DNA from: Desulfococcus multivorans
GTDB taxonomy: Bacteria; Desulfobacterota; Desulfobacteria; Desulfobacterales; Desulfococcaceae
Length of the DNA: 64,000 nt
Assembly (NCBI RefSeq): GCF_001854245.1
Contig: NZ_CP015381.1
Span: 3,321,001 to 3,385,000, forward strand
Direction of reading: 5' to 3'
Positions 7,681 through 19,034 of this stretch are shown in pieces; the first letter of the stretch is position 1, and every line of letters starts with the position of its first letter. Below the pieces are notes generated by a model that searched no databases, was not told the DNA's origin, and saw only the letters and a list, made by a program, of their open reading frames with translations. The position numbers and the translations under genes were made by a program.

Positions 7681-9504
7681 ATGAAATCGAACAACAGCAT
7701 TCTCATCGTGACGATAATTCTCATGGGGATCACCCTGGTCGTTCAGCCCACCCCCCTCGGCGCCGCGCCCGCGCTTCCGGACGATATCCAGTGGCTCACC
7801 AACACCGCGGACCCGGTGTTCGCCTCGCCCGAAGCCCGGCGGGGCGGCACCTTTCACACGGCCCTCATGACCTTTCCCCTTACCTTTCGAACGGTGGGCC
7901 CCGATTCCAACAGCAGCTTCCGAAGCGCCATCCTGGGCAACCAGTTGAGCCTCATCGGCCTGCACCCGAATACCCTGAACATCATCCCCGAGCTGGCGAC
8001 CCACTGGGCATTCGATCTGGACAAGAAGACCATGTACTTCAAACTGAATCCCAGGGCCCAATGGTCGGACGGGGTTCCGGTTACGGCGGACGACTTTGCC
8101 TTCACCCTGGAGTTCATGCGCTCCGAGCATATCATCGCGCCCTGGTACAACGACTACTACACCCAGGAGATCGACCGGGTCATCGTTTACGACGGCCACA
8201 CCCTGGCGGTAGTCAGCACCAAGGCGGTCCCCGACCTGCACCTGAAGCTCGGCATCGCCCCCACACCCCGGCACTATTACCAGACCCTCGGACCGGATTT
8301 CGTCCGCAGGTACAACTGGGAAATCGTGCCCAACACCGGCGCCTACCAGATCTCGTATTTCCGAAAAGGGAAATACGTCATGTTCAAGCGAAAGCCGGAC
8401 TGGTGGGGGAATGATCTCCATTATTTCAACAATCGCTTCAACGTGGACCGGGTCAAATTCACCGTTGTGCGGGATTTCAACGTCCTGTGGGAATATTTCA
8501 AAAAAGCCCGGATCGACACCTTCGCCATGAACTTTCCCCAGTACTGGCACATCCGGTCGAAAACGCCCCAGATCGAAAAAGGATACATCGAGCGCATCTG
8601 GTTTTTCAACGACACCCAGCAGTCGGCCATGGGGCTCTGGCTGAACCAGGATCGCGAGATCTTCAGAGATCCGCGACTCCGGTACGCCTTCGCCCATGCC
8701 ATGAACGTGGAAAAGGTGATCGAACAGGTGTTGCGGAACGATTACTTCCGCCTGGAAAGCGGGTTTGTGGGATATGGTCCCTATTCCAACACGGAGATCC
8801 GGGCACGACGCTTCGATCTTGAAAAGGTAAACGAATATATGAAGGAAGCCGGCTGGCGGCGGGGGCCCGACGGCATCTGGACCAAGGGCGGCCGACGCTT
8901 TTCGGTGGAGGTTTCCTACAGCATCGAGGAGCACACCCCGCGGCTGGTGGTGTTGAAGGAGGAGGCCAAGAAGGCGGGCATCGAGCTCCAGCTCCAGCGT
9001 CTCGATCCGTCAGCCGCCTACAAGATGGTTATGGAAAAGAAGCACGACGTGGCGTGGATGGGCTGGAGCACCTCCCTCCGGCCCCAGTACTGGGAGCATT
9101 TTCATTCCGTCAACGCCCACAAGCCCCAGACCAACAACATCACCAACACGGACGATCCCGAACTGGACCGGCTCATCGACGCTTATCGAAATTCCCTCGA
9201 TGAAGCGGAACGGATCGACCTCTCGCGGCGGATCCAGGCCCGGGTGCATGAGATCGGCTGTTTTGTACCGACCTTCATGGTGCCTTATGTCCGCCAGGCC
9301 TACTGGCGGTGGTGGCGTCTGCCGACCCCGCCGGGCACCAGGATCAGCGGCGACCTGTTCGACCCCTTTGACAGCGTCACCGGCGGGCTCTTCTGGTTCG
9401 ACGAAGCCCGGCACGAGGAAACCCGGCAGGCCATGCGGAAGCGGCAGCCGTTTCCACCGGTGACCCGCATCGATGAAACCTATAAAATGAAGTTTCTGAA
9501 GTGA
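7681..9504 (+). CDS. yejA: YejA-like extracellular solute-binding protein (SBP family 5)
   Basis: A 607-residue periplasmic peptide-binding protein. Signal peptide at residues 1-29 (hydrophobic core [12 protein letters not shown], cleavage near GAAPA). The body shows SBP_bac_5 features such as [17 protein letters not shown] and [16 protein letters not shown]. The start at 7681 has AGGAAGG 8 bases upstream; 25 codons of open frame before it are not conserved-looking. Placement between the permeases and the ATPase completes a full importer. In other bacteria Yej imports oligopeptides such as microcin C; substrate here is inferred. Confidence 0.92.
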   Translation: MKSNNSILIVTIILMGITLVVQPTPLGAAPALPDDIQWLTNTADPVFASPEARRGGTFHTALMTFPLTFRTVGPDSNSSFRSAILGNQLSLIGLHPNTLNIIPELATHWAFDLDKKTMYFKLNPRAQWSDGVPVTADDFAFTLEFMRSEHIIAPWYNDYYTQEIDRVIVYDGHTLAVVSTKAVPDLHLKLGIAPTPRHYYQTLGPDFVRRYNWEIVPNTGAYQISYFRKGKYVMFKRKPDWWGNDLHYFNNRFNVDRVKFTVVRDFNVLWEYFKKARIDTFAMNFPQYWHIRSKTPQIEKGYIERIWFFNDTQQSAMGLWLNQDREIFRDPRLRYAFAHAMNVEKVIEQVLRNDYFRLESGFVGYGPYSNTEIRARRFDLEKVNEYMKEAGWRRGPDGIWTKGGRRFSVEVSYSIEEHTPRLVVLKEEAKKAGIELQLQRLDPSAAYKMVMEKKHDVAWMGWSTSLRPQYWEHFHSVNAHKPQTNNITNTDDPELDRLIDAYRNSLDEAERIDLSRRIQARVHEIGCFVPTFMVPYVRQAYWRWWRLPTPPGTRISGDLFDPFDSVTGGLFWFDEARHEETRQAMRKRQPFPPVTRIDETYKMKFLK

Positions 9505-11531
9505 AGCCGGCACCCATACTCGAGGTCCGCCGCCTGGTGACGGTGTTCGATACGGAGGAGGAAAGCGTCCGAGCGGCGGATGATGTGAGTTTCTCCCTCG
9601 ATCGGGGCGCCACCCTCGGCATCGTCGGCGAGTCCGGATGCGGCAAGAGCGTCACGGCTTTGTCGATCCTGCGGCTTCTGCCCAGGCCCGCAGGCCGTAT
9701 CGCAGCGGGGGAGATCTGGTTCGACGGCACGGACCTCGTTCGCCTGCCTGCCGGGGAGATGAGCCGGATCCGCGGGAAACGGATCTCCATGATTTTCCAG
9801 GAACCCATGACGGCACTCAACCCGGTCCACCGCATCGGTCGACAGCTCGGCGAGGTTTTCCAACTCCACTTTCCGGATATGCCGACGGGCGACATCGAGG
9901 CGGCGTCCGTCTCCATGCTTCGGAAGGTCGGCATTCCCGAGCCCGAACAGCGGATGCGGGAATACCCCCATCAGATCTCCGGCGGCATGCGCCAGCGGGT
10001 GATGATCGCCATGGCCCTGGCCTGTCGGCCGGACATCCTGATCGCCGACGAACCGACCACGGCCCTGGACGTCACCATCCAGGCTCAGATCCTGTCGCTC
10101 ATTCGCGATCTCCAGGCGGAAACCGGCATGTCGGTCATCATCATCACCCACGACCTGGGGGTTATCGCCGAGACCTGCGACGCCGTCGCCGTGATGTATG
10201 CCGGGAGAACCGTTGAAACCGCATCCATCCGGGAGCTCTTCGAAAATCCGCGTCATCCCTACACGCGGGGTCTGCTCACCTCGATCCCCCGGCTGGATTT
10301 CCCGCGAAAAACGCCACTCAGCATCATCCGCGGCGTCGTTCCCGGCCTTCACGAGCTGCCCGAAGGCTGCCGGTTCCGCAACCGTTGCCCCCATGCAAAG
10401 CCCCTCTGCCGAACCGATCCGCCCATGATGAACGTCGGCGAGGATCATTTCGCCGCCTGCCATTTCAGTGACACCCTTGCACCTTTCAGCCTCGAAACCG
10501 CTGACAAAGAGGCTGTCGGGCCGTCTGTCGGCACATCGGCATCGACACAGGCCATTTCCCGGATCTGCCTCGAGGTCCGAGACCTCAAGATGCATTTCCC
10601 CATCTACGGCGGAATCCTCCGCCGCCCGGTGGGCAAGGTCTTTGCCGTCGACGGCGTCTCATTTGTCATCCGACGGGGACGGACCCTCGGACTGGTGGGC
10701 GAATCGGGATGCGGCAAAACCACGGTAGGCCGATCGATTCTGCGGCTCTACCAGCCCACGGCCGGGAGCGTGAGGTTCAACGGCCGCGAGGTTCTCACCC
10801 TGGACCGAAGGCAGCTCCAGGCCGTTCGACGGGATGTCCAGATGATCTTCCAGGACCCCTTCGAATCCCTCAACAGTCGGTTCACGGTGGCGGACATCCT
10901 GGAGGAGCCCTTCATCATCCACCGCATGGGATCCGGAAATGAACGCCGGGAAAAGGTGCGCCGCCTCCTTGGAACCGTGGGCATGCCCGAAAGCGCACTC
11001 ACGCGGTTCCCCCATGAATTCAGCGGCGGGCAACGGCAGCGGATCGGCATCGCCCGGGCCATTGCCCTGAACCCCGAGCTCGTGATCTGCGACGAACCGG
11101 TCTCGGCCCTTGACGTCTCCATCCAGTCCCAGATTCTCAATCTGCTGCTGGATCTCCAGGAGGAGTTGGGTCTGACCTATCTGTTCATCTCCCATGACCT
11201 GACGGTGGTTCGCCACATCTCGGACGACATCGCGGTGATGTATCTCGGCAAGATCGTGGAGCACACCGATGCGGACGGCATTTACGCCTGCCCTCTTCAC
11301 CCCTACACCCGGGCACTGATCGCAGCCATACCGGTTCCATCCCCCGATCCGAAGCCCCAGAAGCCGTTTCCGGCAGGCGACGTCCCTTCACCCATCCATC
11401 CGCCGTCCGGGTGTCGATTTCGAACCCGATGCCCTATCCGGATCGACCGCTGTACCGAGGAAGAGCCCATCCTGCGAAAAGTGGACGACGGCAACGGCAA
11501 TGTGCATTGGGTGGCGTGCCACCGGGTCTAG
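9501..11531 (+). CDS. yejF: YejF-like double ABC ATPase of the peptide importer
   Basis: A 676-residue fusion of two ATP-binding domains. Domain 1 has Walker A GESGCGKS (about residue 40), signature ISGGMRQR and Walker B ILIADEPT. Domain 2 has Walker A GESGCGKT (about 400), signature FSGGQRQR and Walker B LVICDEPV. Each is followed by the oligopeptide-transporter C-terminal Cys motif ([14 protein letters not shown] and [14 protein letters not shown]). GTG start overlaps the binding-protein stop (GTGA). The stop shares a CTAG palindrome with the dapB stop on the other strand. Confidence 0.94.
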   Translation: MKPAPILEVRRLVTVFDTEEESVRAADDVSFSLDRGATLGIVGESGCGKSVTALSILRLLPRPAGRIAAGEIWFDGTDLVRLPAGEMSRIRGKRISMIFQEPMTALNPVHRIGRQLGEVFQLHFPDMPTGDIEAASVSMLRKVGIPEPEQRMREYPHQISGGMRQRVMIAMALACRPDILIADEPTTALDVTIQAQILSLIRDLQAETGMSVIIITHDLGVIAETCDAVAVMYAGRTVETASIRELFENPRHPYTRGLLTSIPRLDFPRKTPLSIIRGVVPGLHELPEGCRFRNRCPHAKPLCRTDPPMMNVGEDHFAACHFSDTLAPFSLETADKEAVGPSVGTSASTQAISRICLEVRDLKMHFPIYGGILRRPVGKVFAVDGVSFVIRRGRTLGLVGESGCGKTTVGRSILRLYQPTAGSVRFNGREVLTLDRRQLQAVRRDVQMIFQDPFESLNSRFTVADILEEPFIIHRMGSGNERREKVRRLLGTVGMPESALTRFPHEFSGGQRQRIGIARAIALNPELVICDEPVSALDVSIQSQILNLLLDLQEELGLTYLFISHDLTVVRHISDDIAVMYLGKIVEHTDADGIYACPLHPYTRALIAAIPVPSPDPKPQKPFPAGDVPSPIHPPSGCRFRTRCPIRIDRCTEEEPILRKVDDGNGNVHWVACHRV

Positions 11532-12358
11532 TCTCCCTTGAGGACGTCGATCATTGAAAACACGCGTCCCCGAATGCCGTCACGCATCCGGCAATGCAAA
11601 TACACCACGGCATCCAGGGTACCTTTGACGTAGACCTCGCGGCCGTTGACATTGTGGGTGAAGGAAAATTTGACGGTTTCGTCGTCGGATACCAGGGTGT
11701 AGGTATGCCAGGCATGTCCGGCCAGGTGCGCCTCCGGAATACCCCACACCGTCTTCTGTCGCTGGGGGTCTCGCTCCTTGACGATGTCCGCTTCGGTAAA
11801 CGTACACCCGAGGCGATTGAAATAGCCGACCATGGCCTTCGCCGTTCCGCTGGTATCGGCCTTGCCCTGCTGATGGCTTTCCCGGATATCCAGGGAATAG
11901 CCGGCGAAAAGGCCGGGGAACGTTTCGGCGGCATAAGCCATCATCGCCTGAAAACCGACGATCTGTTTGGCCATATTCGGCGCGATGACGGCGGAGATGT
12001 TGGAAGCGGCAACGCGCGCCATGAGTCGCTCCCGATCACCCCCGGTGGTGCCCATGACAAAGGGAAGGCCGCCCTCGCAATAGAATTCCGCGTTCTCGTT
12101 GACGGCGGCGGGGTGGGTAAAATCGATGCAGATAACCTCCGGTCCCGCCGCCCGAACGGCCGCAAGCGCCTGAGACCTGGCTTCCGGCAGGAACAGCTGC
12201 ACCGCAACGTCGTCCACGTTGCAGATCTTCTCGTTGATCTCCGGACCCGTCAGCGAGTATGGCACCAGCGCGAACCGAGGATCCTGGATGATCCGACGGA
12301 TAACCGTGCGGGCGACATTACCCGGGGCTCCGTTGACCATAACCTTGATTGTTTCCAT
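11528..12358 (-). CDS. dapB: 4-hydroxy-tetrahydrodipicolinate reductase, plant-type
   Basis: A 276-residue NAD(P)H-dependent reductase of the diaminopimelate/lysine pathway. Nucleotide-binding motif VNGAPGNV at about 8-15; [14 protein letters not shown] and [16 protein letters not shown] are the DapB catalytic segments. The wording of these motifs and the roughly 276-residue length match the plant-type DapB subfamily (TIGR02130) better than the short E. coli type. The ATG at 12358 is preceded by AGGAGG at optimal distance. It lies behind the terminator of the ribosomal cluster and is convergent with yejF. Confidence 0.92.
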   Translation of the reverse strand: METIKVMVNGAPGNVARTVIRRIIQDPRFALVPYSLTGPEINEKICNVDDVAVQLFLPEARSQALAAVRAAGPEVICIDFTHPAAVNENAEFYCEGGLPFVMGTTGGDRERLMARVAASNISAVIAPNMAKQIVGFQAMMAYAAETFPGLFAGYSLDIRESHQQGKADTSGTAKAMVGYFNRLGCTFTEADIVKERDPQRQKTVWGIPEAHLAGHAWHTYTLVSDDETVKFSFTHNVNGREVYVKGTLDAVVYLHCRMRDGIRGRVFSMIDVLKGD

Positions 12359-12376
12359 TACAACCTCCTTCAAAGT

Positions 12377-12408
12377 AAAAAAGCCCTGCCTTCAGGGGCA
12401 GAGCTTTT
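12377..12408 (-). terminator. intrinsic terminator of the ribosomal protein cluster
   Basis: The stem CTGCC/GGCAG is extended by GC and AAAA/TTTT pairs around one mismatch, with a 6-base loop. On the minus strand it is followed by a run of T, and A-rich sequence precedes it, so it may work in both directions. It sits between the rplQ stop (12443) and the dapB RBS, where the alpha operon should end. Confidence 0.8.
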
Positions 12409-12442
12409 CCATCAAGGTGTCCTCCCGGGAGGACGAACCGCT

Positions 12443-12946
12443 TTATTGAACTTCCGATTTCGTTTCCGTGGCGGGTTCGCCTTCCCCGGTGCCCTTGATG
12501 GACTCGGCCTCGGGAGCGGTTTCTGCTGTCGGTGCGGTTTCCACGGGTGCCGCTTTCTCGACCTTGGGCGCTTTTGGCGCCTTTCGCTTATCTGCCGCCA
12601 CCAGCTCGATCATCGACATGGCCGCCGCATCTCCGGGGCGTCGCCCCACCTTGACAATGCGGGTGTACCCGCCGTGGATGTCGCCAAAACGCTCGCGAGC
12701 CTCATCGAAGAGCCGGTGAACCACCGCCTGTTCGCGAATGATCGAAAGGGCCTGGCGCCGGGCGTGAAGATCCCCGCGCTTGGCCAGGGTGACGATATGA
12801 TCCGCCCAGCCCCTGAGAGCCTTGGCCTTGGCATCGGTAGTCCGAATACGGTCGTACTTAAAAAGTGAGGTCACCATGTTGCGAAACATGGCCTTGCGAT
12901 GACTGCTGTTCCGACCTAATTTTACCCCTGCTTTTCGGTGTCTCAT
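12443..12946 (-). CDS. rplQ: 50S ribosomal protein L17 with C-terminal extension
   Basis: 167 residues. The first ~115 are canonical L17 (MRHRKAGVKLGRNSSHRKAM, HGGYTRIVKVGRRPGDAA). The last ~50 are a Lys/Pro/Ala then Glu/Thr-rich low-complexity tail, absent from E. coli L17 but of a kind seen in several phyla. Last gene of the alpha operon, just after rpoA, as usual. Confidence 0.97.
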   Translation of the reverse strand: MRHRKAGVKLGRNSSHRKAMFRNMVTSLFKYDRIRTTDAKAKALRGWADHIVTLAKRGDLHARRQALSIIREQAVVHRLFDEARERFGDIHGGYTRIVKVGRRPGDAAAMSMIELVAADKRKAPKAPKVEKAAPVETAPTAETAPEAESIKGTGEGEPATETKSEVQ

Positions 12947-12952
12947 AGAATC

Positions 12953-13975
12953 TTACTCTCCTTCCTCCGCATCTTCCTCCGGAGGTATAAATCCCTCAAG
13001 CTTCATCCCAAGAGAAAGGTCCATCTCGGTCAGGACCTCTTTTATCTCGTTGAGAGACTTTCTCCCGAAATTTTTCGTTTTGAGCATCTCGGCCTCGGTT
13101 TTGGCGACCAGCTGATAGATCTTGTGGATATCAGCGTTCTTCAGGCAATTCGCACTGCGGACGGACAGCTCAAGTTCTTCGACGCTTCGGTAGAGGTTCT
13201 CGTTAAACTTGGGTTGTTCCTGTTCTTCGGATGTTCTTTCCGGCTCGGGCTCGACATCCTCATCAAAATTGATGAAAATCGACATCTGCTCTTTCAGGAT
13301 TTTTGCCGCATAGGCGACTGCATCCTCCGGCTTGACGCTCCCATCCGTCCAGACTTCCATCGTCAATTTGTCGTAATCTGTCTTCTGTCCGACACGGGCG
13401 TTCCCGACGACGTAGTTCACCCGCTTGATGGGTGAAAAAACAGCGTCGATGGGAATCGTGCCAACCGGTGCTTCCTCATCCTTGTTGGCTTCGGAAAGGG
13501 AATACCCCCTGCCGACCTTTACCATCATCTCCATTTTCAGTTCGGCATCGGCCCCCAGCGTCGCGATGTGCTGCTCGGGGTTGAGAATCTCCACCCTGCC
13601 GTTGTCGCTGATGATATCTCCCGCCGTGATTTCGCCCTCTTTACTCACGTCAATTCGAACCATTTTGGGTTCAGGATCGGACACCTTGAGACGAACTTCT
13701 TTGAGGTTCAATATTATCTCGGAAGCATCCTCGAGCACACCCGGAATCACGCTGAATTCGTGCATCACCTGATCAAATTTCACGGATACGATCGCTGCCC
13801 CGTAAAGGGAAGAGAGAATAATCCGCCTGAGAGAATTTCCGATGGTGATACCGAACCCTCTCTCAAGGGGTTCGCAAACGAACTTACCATAGGAAAGTGT
13901 GGATTCTTCTTTCTGAACCTTTTCCGGCTTGATGATCTCGCGCCAGTTCATATACATGAGTTCATTTGATGACAT
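12953..13975 (-). CDS. rpoA: RNA polymerase alpha subunit
   Basis: 340 residues. The N-terminal dimerisation/assembly domain (EPLERGFGITIGNSLRRIIL) is followed by an acidic linker (EPEPERTSEEQEQ) and the C-terminal DNA/activator-binding domain with ELSVRSANCLKNADI and helix-hairpin-helix NFGRKSLNEIKE. It scaffolds beta and beta-prime assembly and contacts UP elements. Sits between rpsD and rplQ in the standard alpha operon order. Confidence 0.98.
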   Translation of the reverse strand: MSSNELMYMNWREIIKPEKVQKEESTLSYGKFVCEPLERGFGITIGNSLRRIILSSLYGAAIVSVKFDQVMHEFSVIPGVLEDASEIILNLKEVRLKVSDPEPKMVRIDVSKEGEITAGDIISDNGRVEILNPEQHIATLGADAELKMEMMVKVGRGYSLSEANKDEEAPVGTIPIDAVFSPIKRVNYVVGNARVGQKTDYDKLTMEVWTDGSVKPEDAVAYAAKILKEQMSIFINFDEDVEPEPERTSEEQEQPKFNENLYRSVEELELSVRSANCLKNADIHKIYQLVAKTEAEMLKTKNFGRKSLNEIKEVLTEMDLSLGMKLEGFIPPEEDAEEGE

Positions 13976-14087
13976 TTTATATTAACTCCAGACTTTTCAG
14001 GAAGATGTCCGAGTAGTCGTCGTTTGTATCCTACAACATCACGAATGGTGCGAACGCCCCCTGTATTTCATCAAGGACGAACGCAAA

Positions 14088-14717
14088 TTATTTCGAGTAG
14101 AGCTCGACAATAAGCTGTTCCTGCATCGGCATGGTCAGATCCTCACGGACCGGCAGGCTCTTGACGATACCCTTCATGTTTTCCTTCTCAACCTCGAGCC
14201 ACTGGGGGATGCCCCTGCGAACCACGCTCTCCAGCGCATCGGTCATTGCCTGAATATTGCGGCTCTTGTCTCGCAGTTCGATGACATCACCCACCTTCAC
14301 CTGATAGGAGGGAATATTGACCGCCTTCCCGTTGACCAGAAAATGTTTGTGCCGAACGAAATGACGCCCCTGGGTACGGGAATTGGTAAACCCAAGCCGG
14401 TAGACGACATTGTCGAGGCGGCATTCGAGGGCGACGAGGAGATTGGTGCCCGTGATGCCCTTTTGTCGTTCGGCCCTTTTGAAAAACAGGCGAAACTGAT
14501 TTTCGTCAAGACCGTAGATACGTTTCACCTTCTGCTTTTCACGGAGCTGAATCCCGTAGTCGGACAATTTCCCTCGCCGCCGCTGACCATGTTGACCCGG
14601 CGGATACCCGCGCCGATCAAATGCACATTTGTCCGAATAACAGCGGTCTCCCTTCAAAAACAATTTCAAATTTTCTCGTCTGCATAGCCGGCAAACAGAA
14701 CCTATATATCGTGCCAA
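14088..14717 (-). CDS. rpsD: 30S ribosomal protein S4 (TTG start)
   Basis: 209 residues, starting [16 protein letters not shown]. Contains the S4 RNA-binding domain ([20 protein letters not shown]) and N-terminal zinc-type cysteines (C9, C12, C27, C32 region, CYSDKC). The start codon is TTG, fixed by homology and by AAGGAGG 5 bases before it; the same RBS-start block precedes rpsN. In enterobacteria S4 is the autorepressor of this operon; whether that holds here is not shown. Confidence 0.97.
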   Translation of the reverse strand: MARYIGSVCRLCRRENLKLFLKGDRCYSDKCAFDRRGYPPGQHGQRRRGKLSDYGIQLREKQKVKRIYGLDENQFRLFFKRAERQKGITGTNLLVALECRLDNVVYRLGFTNSRTQGRHFVRHKHFLVNGKAVNIPSYQVKVGDVIELRDKSRNIQAMTDALESVVRRGIPQWLEVEKENMKGIVKSLPVREDLTMPMQEQLIVELYSK

Positions 14718-14732
14718 ATTTTCCTCCTTATT

Positions 14733-15119
14733 TTACACCCTGCGGCGTTTCGGCGGTCTGCAACCATTATGCGGTATCGGTGTAACATCCTTGATCATGA
14801 CGATGTTGAATCCGGCAGCCTGCAACGACCGAAGAGCGGATTCCCGTCCGGCTCCCGGGCCTTTGACATAAACCTCGACATTTTTCATGCCGTGCTCCAT
14901 CGCTTTTTTGGAAGCGTCCTCAGCGGCCAACTGAGCGGCGAACGGCGTACTTTTCCTTGACCCCTTGAAGCCCTGCACACCGGCACTGGACCAGGAAACG
15001 ATATTTCCCGTCGGATCCGTAATGGTCACGATGGTGTTATTGAACGTCGATTGAATATGCACGACGCCGTTTAATATATTTTTTTTCTCTTTTTTTTTGG
15101 TTCGAGTTTTTCTCGGCAT
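14733..15119 (-). CDS. rpsK: 30S ribosomal protein S11
   Basis: 128 residues with canonical S11 motifs [18 protein letters not shown] and the C-terminal [10 protein letters not shown]. Binds the 690 region of 16S rRNA on the small-subunit platform. Lys-rich N-terminus ([12 protein letters not shown]). Standard place between rpsM and rpsD. Confidence 0.98.
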   Translation of the reverse strand: MPRKTRTKKKEKKNILNGVVHIQSTFNNTIVTITDPTGNIVSWSSAGVQGFKGSRKSTPFAAQLAAEDASKKAMEHGMKNVEVYVKGPGAGRESALRSLQAAGFNIVMIKDVTPIPHNGCRPPKRRRV

Positions 15120-15183
15120 AAACGCTGTTCCTCTGTTGCGCGCCCATCGGCGCTGTTTGCGACGCCGCGCAATCCCTCATGAA

Positions 15184-15567
15184 TTACTTTTTCTTGGCTG
15201 CGCCTTTTTTCTTCACTGCCGCCCGTCGCGGCCCCTTCCGGGTTCTCGCATTGGTTTTGGTCTGCTGTCCCCGGACGGGAAGCCCTTTTCGATGCCGAAG
15301 TCCACGATAGCATCCCAGATCCATCAACCGCTTGATGTTCATGGAGACCTCGGTTCGAAGCTCGCCCTCGACCTTGTATCCGCCGTCGATCATTTTTCGA
15401 ATGTCGTTGATTTGTCCTTCGGTCAAATCATCTGTCTTTACATTCGGATCGATATCCAGCTGTGACAGTATCCGACTCGACGACGTTCGACCGATACCAT
15501 AGATATAGGTCAGCCCGATTTCAATCCGCTTTCCCTTAGGTAAATCTACGCCCGCAATTCTTGCCAA
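15184..15567 (-). CDS. rpsM: 30S ribosomal protein S13
   Basis: 127 residues beginning [20 protein letters not shown], with the helix-two-turn-helix region and the C-terminal [20 protein letters not shown] that contacts the 50S and tRNA. The basic tail ([13 protein letters not shown]) is slightly longer than in E. coli. First gene after rpmJ in the alpha block. Confidence 0.98.
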   Translation of the reverse strand: MARIAGVDLPKGKRIEIGLTYIYGIGRTSSSRILSQLDIDPNVKTDDLTEGQINDIRKMIDGGYKVEGELRTEVSMNIKRLMDLGCYRGLRHRKGLPVRGQQTKTNARTRKGPRRAAVKKKGAAKKK

Positions 15568-15583
15568 CGCTTATCCTCCTCTG

Positions 15584-15697
15584 TTAACCTTGTCTCTGTT
15601 TATGGCGCTTATTTTCGCAGATCACTCGGATCACGCCTTTCCTGCGGATAATCTTGCATTTGCTGCATATCCTCTTAACAGATGCCCTGACTTTCAT
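15584..15697 (-). CDS. rpmJ: 50S ribosomal protein L36
   Basis: 37 residues, [20 protein letters not shown] then a basic tail. It keeps the zinc-ribbon ligands (CSKC, then C and H near residues 27-33), so it is the zinc-binding form. Located between infA and rpsM, its usual position. Confidence 0.95.
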   Translation of the reverse strand: MKVRASVKRICSKCKIIRRKGVIRVICENKRHKQRQG

Positions 15698-15727
15698 TGA
15701 ACCAAGCTCCTTCAAGCGCTTTTACGC

Positions 15728-15946
15728 TTATTTTGATCGATAAACAATTCTGCCCCGGGTCAGATCATACGGAGACAACTCGACTGTCACGTTATCACCG
15801 GGTAGAATTCGTATAAAATGCATCCGCATCTTCCCGGAAATATGCGCAAGAATCTGATGGCCGTTTTCCAGTTCCACCTTGAACATGGCGTTCGGCAGGG
15901 TTTCTTTCACCGTACCTTGCACCTTAATCGGTTCTTCTTTCGGCAT
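15728..15946 (-). CDS. infA: translation initiation factor IF-1
   Basis: 72 residues forming an S1/OB fold. Motifs [20 protein letters not shown] and [20 protein letters not shown], ending in the family hallmark GRIVYRSK. Occupies the ribosomal A site during initiation. Encoded between secY and rpmJ; the adk and map genes often found here are absent. Confidence 0.97.
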   Translation of the reverse strand: MPKEEPIKVQGTVKETLPNAMFKVELENGHQILAHISGKMRMHFIRILPGDNVTVELSPYDLTRGRIVYRSK

Positions 15947-16010
15947 GCTATCTCCCTCTGTCTTTTCATTGGGACGAGCCCAACAACTGATTCCGCAAAG
16001 CGCAGATTCT

Positions 16011-17330
16011 CTAGTGGCGTCCCTTGATTCTTGTTCCGCCCCCTTTTTTCAGGAAACCCTCGTAGTGACGGGTGAGCATATGGGATTCGATCTGGGAAAC
16101 CGTATCAATAGCAACCCCCACCACGATCAATAGTGCTGTTCCACCGAAATAAAACGGAATGTTAAATTTGGATATCAGAATGGACGGCAACACGCATATC
16201 GTTGAGACATAAATGGCGCCGCCCAGCGTAATCCGCGTCAGGACCCGATCGATGTAATCGGCCGTGCGTTTGCCCGGACGAATCCCCGGAATGAACCCCC
16301 CGTGCTTTTTCATGTTGTCCGCCACATCAACCGGATTGAACGTCACGGCGGTATAGAAATAGCAGAAGAAGAAAATAAAGACGACGTATAGTGCTTCATA
16401 CGCAAGATTCCCCGGTACCATAGCGCCTGCGACCTGCTGCATCCAGGGAACGTTGATAAAGTTGGCAATCGTCGCCGGAAACATGATGATGGACGATGCG
16501 AAGATGGGCGGAATGACGCCCGACGTATTGATCTTGAGGGGCAGGTGGGTGCTCTGACCGCCGTACATTCGCCGCCCCACCACGCGCTTGGCGTATTGTA
16601 CCGGAATCCTGCGCTGCCCCTGCTCCACGAAGACGATCACAGCCACCACGACCAGCATCAGCACCACCAGGATAACGATGGAAAAAACGCCCATCTCTCC
16701 AGTGGACACGAGGCGGAACGTATTCGAGACGGCGACGGGCATTCTGGCTACGATGCCGGCAAAGATGATCAGTGAGATGCCGTTTCCAATACCCCGCTCC
16801 GTGATCTGTTCACCCAGCCACATGATAAACGCGGTTCCCGCCGTCAGCGTAATCACGGTCATCAGACGAAACGTCCAACCCGGATCGATCACCACTGCGG
16901 CACCGCCGGGAGATGTCATGCTTTCCAAACCGATGCTGATACCGAATCCCTGAATGATGCTGAGAAGCACCGTTCCGTACCGGGTGTACTGAGTGATTTT
17001 TTTCCGCCCCTGCTCCCCTTCCTTGGAAAGCTGCTCCAGATGCGGCACGACCACCGTCAGAAGCTGAATGATGATAGAGGCGCTGATATAGGGCATGATT
17101 CCCAGCGCAAATACTGACAGTTGCTCGAGCGCGCCGCCCGAAAACATGTCGAAGAGCCCCAACAGGGTGCCTTTTGCACGGGCGAAGAACGACGCCAGCG
17201 CAACGGTATCGATTCCCGGTGTCGGAACATGAACCCCAACGCGATATACGGCCAAAAGACCAAACGTGTACAAGACGCGCTTTTTTAATTCGGGAATCTT
17301 TAAAATATTCTGGAACCCGCCACCAACCAT
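16011..17330 (-). CDS. secY: protein translocase channel SecY
   Basis: 439 residues with ten transmembrane helices. Typical motifs are the N-terminal [20 protein letters not shown]-like start (here MVGGG), the plug region [15 protein letters not shown], and the C-terminal [16 protein letters not shown]. It forms the SecYEG channel with SecE, encoded in this window at 40.6 kb. Last gene of the spc group, after rplO. Confidence 0.98.
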   Translation of the reverse strand: MVGGGFQNILKIPELKKRVLYTFGLLAVYRVGVHVPTPGIDTVALASFFARAKGTLLGLFDMFSGGALEQLSVFALGIMPYISASIIIQLLTVVVPHLEQLSKEGEQGRKKITQYTRYGTVLLSIIQGFGISIGLESMTSPGGAAVVIDPGWTFRLMTVITLTAGTAFIMWLGEQITERGIGNGISLIIFAGIVARMPVAVSNTFRLVSTGEMGVFSIVILVVLMLVVVAVIVFVEQGQRRIPVQYAKRVVGRRMYGGQSTHLPLKINTSGVIPPIFASSIIMFPATIANFINVPWMQQVAGAMVPGNLAYEALYVVFIFFFCYFYTAVTFNPVDVADNMKKHGGFIPGIRPGKRTADYIDRVLTRITLGGAIYVSTICVLPSILISKFNIPFYFGGTALLIVVGVAIDTVSQIESHMLTRHYEGFLKKGGGTRIKGRH

Positions 17331-17401
17331 AGATATCCCTCGTCTGCTGCTGTGAGTGTGTAACCTTTTTCGTCAGTCCGATGGGCCGTGGACTCCGCGG
17401 C

Positions 17402-17839
17402 TTAGACGATCGTGCCGCCGGCGGCCTCGATCTTTTTTCTGGCGTTTTCACTGACGGCATCCAAACGGACCGTCAACGGATAATCGATATCCCCGAACCC
17501 CAACAATTTAATGCCGTCAATGCTTCCCTTGACGATTCCCGCCTTGATCAGGGCCGGGCCGTCAATGGTGTCGCCGCTCTGGAACTTCGCAAGATCCCGA
17601 ATATTGACGACGGCGATATTTTTCTTAAAGATATTGGTAAATCCCCGTTTGGGAAGACGACGGTGGATCGGCATCTGACCGCCCTCGAATCCCGGCCTGA
17701 CGCCGCCGCCGGAACGGGCGTTGTGTCCTTTGCTGCCTCGACCCGCTGTCTTTCCCCATCCGGAGCCGACGCCGCGGCCAATGCGTTTCCGTGATTTTCG
17801 CGCCCCTTCCGCGGGGGACAATTCATGCAGTTTCATCAA
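17402..17839 (-). CDS. rplO: 50S ribosomal protein L15
   Basis: 145 residues with the Gly/Arg-rich N-terminus (KRIGRGVGSGWGKTAGRGSK) and C-terminal L15 domain (VVNIRDLAKF, IKLLGFGDI). Its start overlaps the end of rpmD by 17 bases, suggesting coupled translation. Binds 23S rRNA late in assembly. Confidence 0.97.
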   Translation of the reverse strand: MMKLHELSPAEGARKSRKRIGRGVGSGWGKTAGRGSKGHNARSGGGVRPGFEGGQMPIHRRLPKRGFTNIFKKNIAVVNIRDLAKFQSGDTIDGPALIKAGIVKGSIDGIKLLGFGDIDYPLTVRLDAVSENARKKIEAAGGTIV

Positions 17840-18020
17840 GGATCTCCTCTGACTTTACCAAATGCGATACAGCGCCGACCATCCCTCGAATTGCGGGGGT
17901 ATTCTCAAGAACGACTGTTTTGTTCAGTTTGGTCAGCCCCATTCCCCGCAACACCTTTCGATGCTTTTCCGGCCTTCCGATCATACTTTTTACAAGTGTT
18001 ATCTTTAATTTTTCAGCCAT
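17823..18020 (-). CDS. rpmD: 50S ribosomal protein L30
   Basis: 65 residues, MAEKLKITLVKSMIGRPEKH with the conserved LRGMGLTKLNKTVVLENTPA. Overlaps rplO by 17 bases and follows rpsE in the standard spc order. Confidence 0.96.
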   Translation of the reverse strand: MAEKLKITLVKSMIGRPEKHRKVLRGMGLTKLNKTVVLENTPAIRGMVGAVSHLVKSEEILDETA

Positions 18021-18074
18021 TTGTCTTCCTCTAACATCCGTTTGCCGTAGATGCGCATCCAGCCGGACGATTCG

Positions 18075-18581
<507 letters not shown>

Positions 18582-18602
18582 GGGAATGCCTCCTTATTCC
18601 TT

Positions 18603-18977
18603 TTAAAAATCCAATCCGGCCTTACGCGCACCCTCGGAGACGGCCTTGACCCGTCCGTGGTACAAAAAGCCGTTTCTGTCGAAGACGACCTGTTTCACAC
18701 CTTTTTCAATCAACCGCTCGCCAACCAGTTTCCCTACAAATTCCGCGGTATCCTTTTTGCCTTTGGCAGCGGCAAGCTCTCCATTTTCCTTAACGGCCGG
18801 TTCCGTGCTGGAAGCGGCGACCAGGGTGATGCCTTGGATGTCGTCAATCACCTGCGCATAGATGTGCTTCGCGCTTCGAAAAACACTCAACCGAGGCCTC
18901 TCGCTGGTTCCGGCCACATGTTTTCGAATTCTTTTTTTGCGCTTCAGACGCGCTTGTTTTTTATTGAAAGAGCCCAT
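18603..18977 (-). CDS. rplR: 50S ribosomal protein L18
   Basis: 124 residues with the 5S-rRNA-binding signatures [20 protein letters not shown] and the C-terminal [20 protein letters not shown]. Standard spc-operon position between rplF and rpsE. Confidence 0.97.
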   Translation of the reverse strand: MGSFNKKQARLKRKKRIRKHVAGTSERPRLSVFRSAKHIYAQVIDDIQGITLVAASSTEPAVKENGELAAAKGKKDTAEFVGKLVGERLIEKGVKQVVFDRNGFLYHGRVKAVSEGARKAGLDF

Positions 18978-19034
18978 CTTAATCTATTTCCTTGCACACT
19001 TGAACCATCAGAAAGGATCTTCTATGGCTATGGG

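Noticed and set aside
7156-8934. 592-codon minus-strand open frame opposite yejE/yejA
   Set aside because: GC-rich antisense shadow of two well-recognised genes; no RBS, no recognisable domains.
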